Part shown: in pieces, positions 58,639 through 64,000 of the stretch
Numbering within the stretch: the stretch's first letter is position 1
How the letters are laid out: each line of letters begins with the position of its first letter
Source: Glebionis coronaria
Taxonomy: Eukaryota; Streptophyta; Magnoliopsida; Asterales; Asteraceae
Reading direction: 5' to 3'
DNA length: 64,000 bases
Assembly (NCBI GenBank): GCA_025667525.1
Contig: CM046882.1
Span: 527,956,618-528,020,617 of the forward strand
Made by a program: the position numbers and the translations under genes
Notes under the pieces: model-generated
Database searches by the model: none
The model's input: the letters and a program-made list of their open reading frames with translations, nothing else
What the model was told of the DNA's origin: nothing

Positions 58639-59145
58639 TCAATCACGTGCCCTAAAAAATTTCACTGATTTCAACCAAAATTCACACTTAGAGAATTTCG
58701 CATACAGCTTCTCCTTCTTCAACAATTCCAAAATTGTTCTCAAATGCTTCTCATGTTCCTCTTCGCTCTTGGAGTAAACGAGAATATCATCAATGAATAC
58801 GATAACAAACTCATCCAAATACGGCTTACATACACGATATATCAAATCCATAAATACAGCAGGTGCATTTGTTAACCCAAAAGGCATCACTTGAAATTTG
58901 AAATGTCCATATCGAGTACGAAAAGCTGTTATAGGAATATCTTATTCCCTAACTCTCAGTTGATGATACCCAGATCTCAAATCGATCTTCGAGTATACAC
59001 TTGATCCTTGCAACTGATCAAACAAATCATCAATCCTCGGCAGTGGATACCGATTCTTGACAGTCAATTTGTTAAGCTCCCTGTAATCAATACACATTCT
59101 AAAAGAACCATCTTTCTTCCTAACAAACAAAACAGGCGCACCTCA
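58639..59145 (-). pseudogene. G2 reverse transcriptase
   Basis: Two in-frame ORFs (59130-58942 and 58890-58639) are divided by TAA at 58942-58944 and preceded by TGA at 59143-59145. They show [47 protein letters not shown] and the catalytic [10 protein letters not shown]. An extra T in a T run near 58660 shifts the frame, ending the ORF at 58639. Confidence 0.94.
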
Positions 59146-59751
59146 CGGCGACGAACTCGGTCTGATAAATCCCTTATCCATCAATTCCTTCAATTGATCA
59201 GATAATTCTTTCATCTCAGATGGAGCTAAACGATACGGTGCACGAGCAACAGGCGCAGCACCCGACACTAAATCGATACGAAACTCCACTTCACGATGCG
59301 GCAGTAATCCTGGTAATTCCTCAGCGAAAACCTCAGGATACTCTCTAATCACAGGCACATCCTCCAATTTCCTTTCATTCACACCATCATTACTTATCTG
59401 TGCAAGAAACACATCACAACCTGCTTCTATATACCTCATCATCTTTAAACAAGAAACAACTCTCAAAGGAGACGTACATTCATCTCCTTTCACAGTCAAT
59501 ACCCTATTCCTTAGCGGTATCTGAACTAATCTTTCTCCACAAACAATTACTGCACCATTACCAACTAACCAATCCATTCCAACAATCACGTCAAAAGATC
59601 CTAACTCTATGGGCATCAAATCAATACTAAACACATAATTACCTAACTTCAAGGAACAACCTTTCAGTATAGAACTAGTACTTACAACCTTACCATCATC
59701 TAACTCCACATTATAACTAGTTGTCAATCTCACTGGTTCTCTATCCAATAG
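59143..59751 (-). pseudogene. G2 protease tail and protease-RT linker
   Basis: In frame with gag across TAG 59752-59754. It carries the protease flap-side motif FDVIVGMDWL, then EELPGLLPHREVEFRIDL and APYRLAPSEMKEL, which lead to RT. The catalytic DSGS of the protease lies just upstream, at the end of the gag ORF. Confidence 0.92.
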
Positions 59752-61080
59752 CTAACTGAATCTAACATCTACGAAACTTCTATCGGATCCAGAATCAAAT
59801 AACACACTAGCATAACAAGCATCAAGTAAGAACGTACCAGTCACCACGTTCGGCCCTTGAGGTTTGTTAGCATCTCCCACGACATAGGTTGGAGCAGCGA
59901 TCCCAGCAGCAACAGCAGCAACATTGCCTCCCTGTCGTATGCCAACCCTCGGACAGTTCCCTTGCTTATGTCCACGGCCTCCACATCCAGAACAGTAAAC
60001 TACCTTGACAGCATTAGCCCTAGTGGCTACACCCTTGTTTCTACAATCTACCATCTTATGTCCGGCCTTCCCACACTTGTTGCAAGCAGGTGGACAATTT
60101 CCAACATGATATAGATTACATTGACCACACTTCGGATTCACCTTGTTACCTTGATTTCCTGTGGCAGCACGAACACCATCATTCCTTCTCAAATTATACT
60201 GCTGATTCCTATTCGGTCCTTGGTTATTGTTATTACGATAACCACCTCGATTCTGCCCTTGACTTGAGTGTGCACCTTCCCACTTTCTCTTATTCCCTTC
60301 AGCAATACTATCCTTTTGATCCTGCAGCTTTACATTCGTTAAAGCATGAGCCATTTGAACAGCTTCATCAAATAACTTGGGTTTCGACGAAGTAGTTTCT
60401 CCCTTGATATTACTAGATAAACCCCTAATATACTGCTTCATCTTCTTACGGTCATCAGCAAACGCATCAGGACACAACAAACATAAATCAGAAAATCTCC
60501 TTGTATAAGCTACAATATCATTGTTTCTCAGCACCAAATGCCTCAATTCATCTTCCAACTGACCTAACTCTTCCCCAGGACAAAACTTAGCAGTCAACAG
60601 TCCCTTAGTCACAGTCCATGTTCTAGCATTAGCTTCAACCAATCCCATAGTAGCTACTTGACTATTCCACCAACTCAAAGCATCATCCTGAAAAGTAGCT
60701 GCAGCAAATTTCACCTTACTAGCTTCTGAACATCCACTGATTTCAAAAGTACTTTCGATCTTTTCAATCCACCTCCTTAATTCCAATGCACCACCAGTAC
60801 CACGAAATTGGGTAGGTCAACATTTCATGAAACTAGCATAAGAACATTCCTTCTGAACCTGCTGAACAGCAGCATTACCTCCAACTTGTCCCGCAACATT
60901 TCCTTCTGCTTGCTCATCAGCATTTCCTCCAACCTGATTTCCAACATTCCCTACAACCTGACCAGCAACATTCCTATTCTCAGCCTCTTGGTTCCTCACA
61001 GCACGTTCAGCTTCCAAAGCTCTAGCAATAGCTTGCTCAATCATGGTATTAACAGTAGCAGTCGTCAATTTAGGCGGCAT
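59752..61080 (-). pseudogene. G2 gag with three CCHC knuckles, plus protease active site
   Basis: The start ATG is at 61080 (MPPKLTTATV). A TGA at 60817-60819 splits the frame, otherwise open to 59752, 443 codons. The N-terminus is Asn/Gly/Gln-rich and low complexity (VGGNADEQAEGNVAGQ). A retrotransposon gag domain follows (FAAATFQDDALSWWNSQV, FCPGEELGQLEDELRHL). Knuckles are CGQCNLYHVGNC, CNKCGKAGHKMVDC and CSGCGGRGHKQGNC. The end has the protease motif FDSGSDRSFVDV. Confidence 0.94.
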
Positions 61081-61476
61081 GTTTACAGGAAACTAACCAA
61101 ACAATAATTTAGTAAAGTCAGAAAAATGCCTCCCAACTCCTTCCTGTTTAACCATAACAGAAAAAGAACAAGTAAGTATTCATATCATGATAAGAAGAAG
61201 GATTTCTCTATCAAGATGTAACATGGATACTACATGCACCAACAACACAATTCACAATGAATCATTAACCAATTCACACGAGAACTAATAAGACAAATCA
61301 TAAGTCATGAAGGTAATTTTGGATTGCTTTGGAAAATCTCCATAAAATTGTGACAAGTAATGTCACTACAATCCTTCATCACAACAAACTTAAAAGTCAT
61401 TAAGTTTCATCACAAACTATAGTATGAGTCTACATAAGTTCTATTACAACAAGGCTAAATAAAACAACATAAAGAA
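61081..61476 (-). other. G2 spacer between the extra ORF and gag
   Basis: About 400 bp, AT-rich, no ORF of note. It may hold the splice or re-initiation signals by which gag is expressed after the upstream ORF, but nothing is clear. Confidence 0.5.
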
Positions 61477-62322
61477 CTAAACATCAGATCCCCGCAGCTT
61501 CTTGTACATCGGGTCGTCATCACTGTTGCTATCGTCATCCTCAGATTCTTCCTCCACTATTTCCTTCCCCTTTCGACTACCTCCTTCACTTGGCCTCACC
61601 AACACTTGAGCTTCAACCTGATTCGGCACATCACGAATCACTACACCTCGACTAGGAAACGATCTCACCGGAAGACCCCATGCACTCAACCTTGCATTCC
61701 TTTCTTGCTCCCTACGCAACCTTTCAACTTGCCCACTCAAATTCAGTACCATAGATGTTAATCTAACAACTTCATCCATTTCCCTTGCCCTAACAAACTC
61801 TGATCTCCTCATACTACCAACAAACCTGTCAAACTTTTTCTCATTCTGCTCAAACCTCCTAATCACACGAGTCTCAACCAAATACCTTTCAAACAAAGAC
61901 CTATCAAACTTCTTAAGAAACCAGAAAATATCATCATAAGACCTAGGACCTGGACAATAAACCTTAGGAATACCATCATGAATAGATCGAGCACTAGCAG
62001 CCCTACTCGACTCAACAGGAACATCACCCCTAGCAAAAGCAATCCCAGGCAAACTACTAATATAAGCATCATAAGTAGGAGTCGAAGAACGAACAACAGG
62101 TCGCTGACAATCTGGAACAGTCTGTGGCACAACACTGACCCTTGGAACATAACTACCTTGTATCAACTCAGGCTCTGTCTAACCAACTGCAGTAAGTGGA
62201 ATCCCATCATCTAAAAACTCAAAAGGCTCCTCATCGTCACTAGCACCAAAGTTATCCACTTCCTCACCATCCACTACATTAGTCATATCAATCCATTCAT
62301 CCTCACGAGGTAAAACAGTCAT
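61477..62322 (-). pseudogene. G2 extra ORF upstream of gag, function unknown
   Basis: From ATG at 62322 (MTVLPREDEW) the frame is open for 281 codons apart from TAG at 62179-62181 (codon 48). The N-terminal part is acidic (DEEPFEFLDDG). The middle has aromatic and basic stretches (FWFLKKFDRSLFERYL). Near residues 170-210 there is a helix-forming, Arg/Glu-rich segment (SGQVERLRREQERNARL). The end is strongly acidic and Ser-rich (IVEEESEDDDSNSDDD). No known domain; it may be a structural or nucleic-acid-binding helper protein. It is not gag by motif, since gag follows. Confidence 0.65.
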
Positions 62323-62711
62323 TTTCTACAATTATAAGGGTTCAAGGATACTTAAGGTCATCGTTAATAAAATAATAATTAGTATGCAATGCTCATGCAA
62401 ATGTCATACGTTATCCATGCTATGCAACACAATGCAAATGATGTTTATGCAATGCTCGCAAAAAAAAATATGATACTGACAAGCACTCAGCGTACTTTCA
62501 GAAATTACAATACAATATCATAGTATTTACTTAATAAATACTTGGTAAATCATTTCAGTTATGAGGGATACATCTACAATGCAAAACAAAACTAAAAGTG
62601 ATCTTACCGGAGCGTTGCAGATGAGTTGTGTGCTTTTGAAGAATAAATACTTTCGACACCAAAGTTATAGTTTAGGACAATTTTCAAAATCGACCCAGTT
62701 CTCTATAACTT
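62323..62711 (-). other. G2 leader
   Basis: Untranslated segment between primer site and the extra ORF. A run of A near 62460 and several ATGCAA repeats are present; nothing else noted. Confidence 0.6.
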
Positions 62712-62730
62712 ACAGCTCTGATTACCAATC
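62712..62730 (-). other. G2 primer binding site
   Basis: The minus strand reads GATTGGTAATCAGAGCTG next to the LTR. It is the initiator Met site TGGTATCAGAGC with one extra A. Confidence 0.75.
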
Positions 62731-64000
62731 TCTAACACCCCCAATTTACATTACGCAGCGGAAATACATAATTGGGTGCTAGACACAAGCAAAAAGGTAT
62801 ATTGAACGACTCAAAAGTGAGACGTTTAAAGAAAATATAAACAAGATTTTCATAAAAGGTCTAAAACATAAATTTCATCCCATAAGTGTACTGACACGAC
62901 ACCAGAGTAAAGCGTTTAGTCCCCATGGATCTCGACCAACAACCAACAAGTTTAGTACAGTACACAACATAAAGTAAATTGTTCAACATTAAAAGGTAGA
63001 AACAGTTTTTAGACCAACATCCTTCCAAAATCCAAGCCACAACCTCCACAGCAAAGCTCCTTGCTCCATCACTTCCTATTACCTGAAATACATGCATAAA
63101 ACGAGTCAACAATAATGTTGAGCGAGTCTATAGGTTTATCAAATCACATTTGAACACAAGAAGAAAATCAATCATAATCATTTAAAAAATTGGCGTACAC
63201 ACAATCTATATTCAAGGCAGTAATAATAATGATATTATTAAATAAACATTGTATTTAAGCTCATGACACCGACCCCTTAACCAAATAGTCACCCACGCCA
63301 AATGCCGGCATGACTAGAATAAAACCATTGCCCCTCTAGGGTATCAGTTGCTAGAATACCACAATCTTATTCACGTAAAATTATCCTTCCCAGCGGGTTA
63401 CTCAACGTAATGCCCTTGTCTCAGATAGGGTGGTCAACCCAATAGTACTATCAATAGAATAAGCATCTATTCCCGACTCACAACATCAATTCAGAAAATA
63501 GTTAACGGCTCATGAAATTAGGGTCTTTAGCAACAAGTTACTCAATACAATGAAATCAACTTTAGGCAACATTCGGGTCCAACAATTACTCATGACTTGT
63601 GTTCATTTATTTTCAAATAGCATGTATCCCCCTCGCGGGTATAAAACATTTAGTAGCTAGCATAAAAATCTAGGCTACAGACTCACCTTAGTATAAGAGA
63701 TCTAGCGAGATGATCGTCGACGATAATGGATGCCTTTCAAACACGAGAACCGCTACCTATCAAATAAGGCGCGTTCATTAATAATGACTCGAGAAATAAA
63801 TCATACATAACAACATCAAACTCAAACTCATAAAGTTACGATAAACTCGAGAGAAAACGATATAAATAACTTCATTATACTTTACTACACACTTACTTTA
63901 CCATTTTATACTTTTAACAAAGTCCGCCGGTACATACTACATGTACTAGCTTATTTACCCCTTTTAAACTTGTCAACTGTTTATGAAACGACTCGATAAA
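62731..64000 (-). repeat. G2 5' LTR (partial, to window end)
   Basis: Repeats 53808-55080 closely; differences are scattered point changes and a missing CATCATCAC block near 62790. The LTR would end about 1.4 kb outside the window. Confidence 0.93.

Larger units (their letters stand above)
53808..64000 (-). mobile_element. G2: Ty3/gypsy chromovirus (Tekay-like), 5' LTR cut by window end
   Basis: The 3' LTR is 53808-56471 and the 5' LTR starts at 62731 and runs off the window. Between them, on the minus strand, are an extra ORF, gag with three CCHC knuckles, protease, RT, RNase H, integrase and a chromodomain. The element has single-base lesions only and is far less decayed than G1. Left TSD copy would be TCCAA (53803-53807); the right one is outside. 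Confidence 0.93.

Overview
This 64 kb window is plant nuclear DNA made almost wholly of nested LTR retrotransposons. I find no host gene, rRNA or tRNA gene, CRISPR array or bacterial-type operon. The host is a flowering plant. The long coiled-coil ORF of the copia element at 28.8-32.6 kb and its 'KPTGRIF' tail resemble, from memory, copia polyproteins annotated in Asteraceae (Tanacetum/Artemisia type), so a composite (daisy-family) genome is likely; no search was run. All coding regions are transposon relics, nearly all on the minus strand and all broken by nonsense codons or single-base frameshifts.

Layout, outermost first. (1) Copia A, minus strand: 5' LTR 33788-34150, leader with a TTCGGAAT-type array, a broken coiled-coil ORF 32.6-28.8 kb, and a 3' part running left to 27514 and 353-1. 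It is split by G1. (2) G1, a badly decayed Ty3/gypsy chromovirus (Tekay-like), minus strand, 354-27508, with target-site duplication (TSD) GTATG. Its 5' LTR is split at 9922/24825 by (3) an Athila-lineage element, minus strand, 13251-24824, with 1842-bp LTRs and TSD GGTAG. (4) A 3.3 kb non-autonomous LTR element (LARD/TRIM-like), plus strand, 9924-13246, with 576-bp LTRs, landed on the G1/Athila junction with TSD GTAGT. (5) Unassigned older DNA, 34151-35401 plus 52639-53043, contains a 582-bp hAT-type MITE (34303-34884, 8-bp TSD AGTAAAAG). (6) S1, a SIRE/Maximus-like copia, minus strand, 35402-52638, carries inside its 3' LTR (7) copia C, minus strand, 36031-44067. (8) A plus-strand LTR fragment of the S1 family (S2, 53044-53807) is cut by (9) G2, a Tekay-like chromovirus, minus strand, 53808 to beyond 64000.

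The retroelements show the usual logic of LTR, tRNA-primer site, gag, protease, RT/RNase H and integrase (order differs between copia and gypsy), polypurine tract and LTR. None can make an intact polyprotein as written.

The most unusual signals are non-coding. (a) Dense arrays of an odd palindrome around ATTCGGAAT occur in two unrelated retroelements (Athila LTRs and copia A leader). (b) A four-arm GGTTCC/GGAACC hairpin module of about 68 bp recurs at five places in the S1/S2 family: in LTRs, between gag and protease, and downstream of pol. (c) There are extra ORFs in G2 (before gag) and S1 (after pol). (d) The nesting can be dated relatively from the TSDs.
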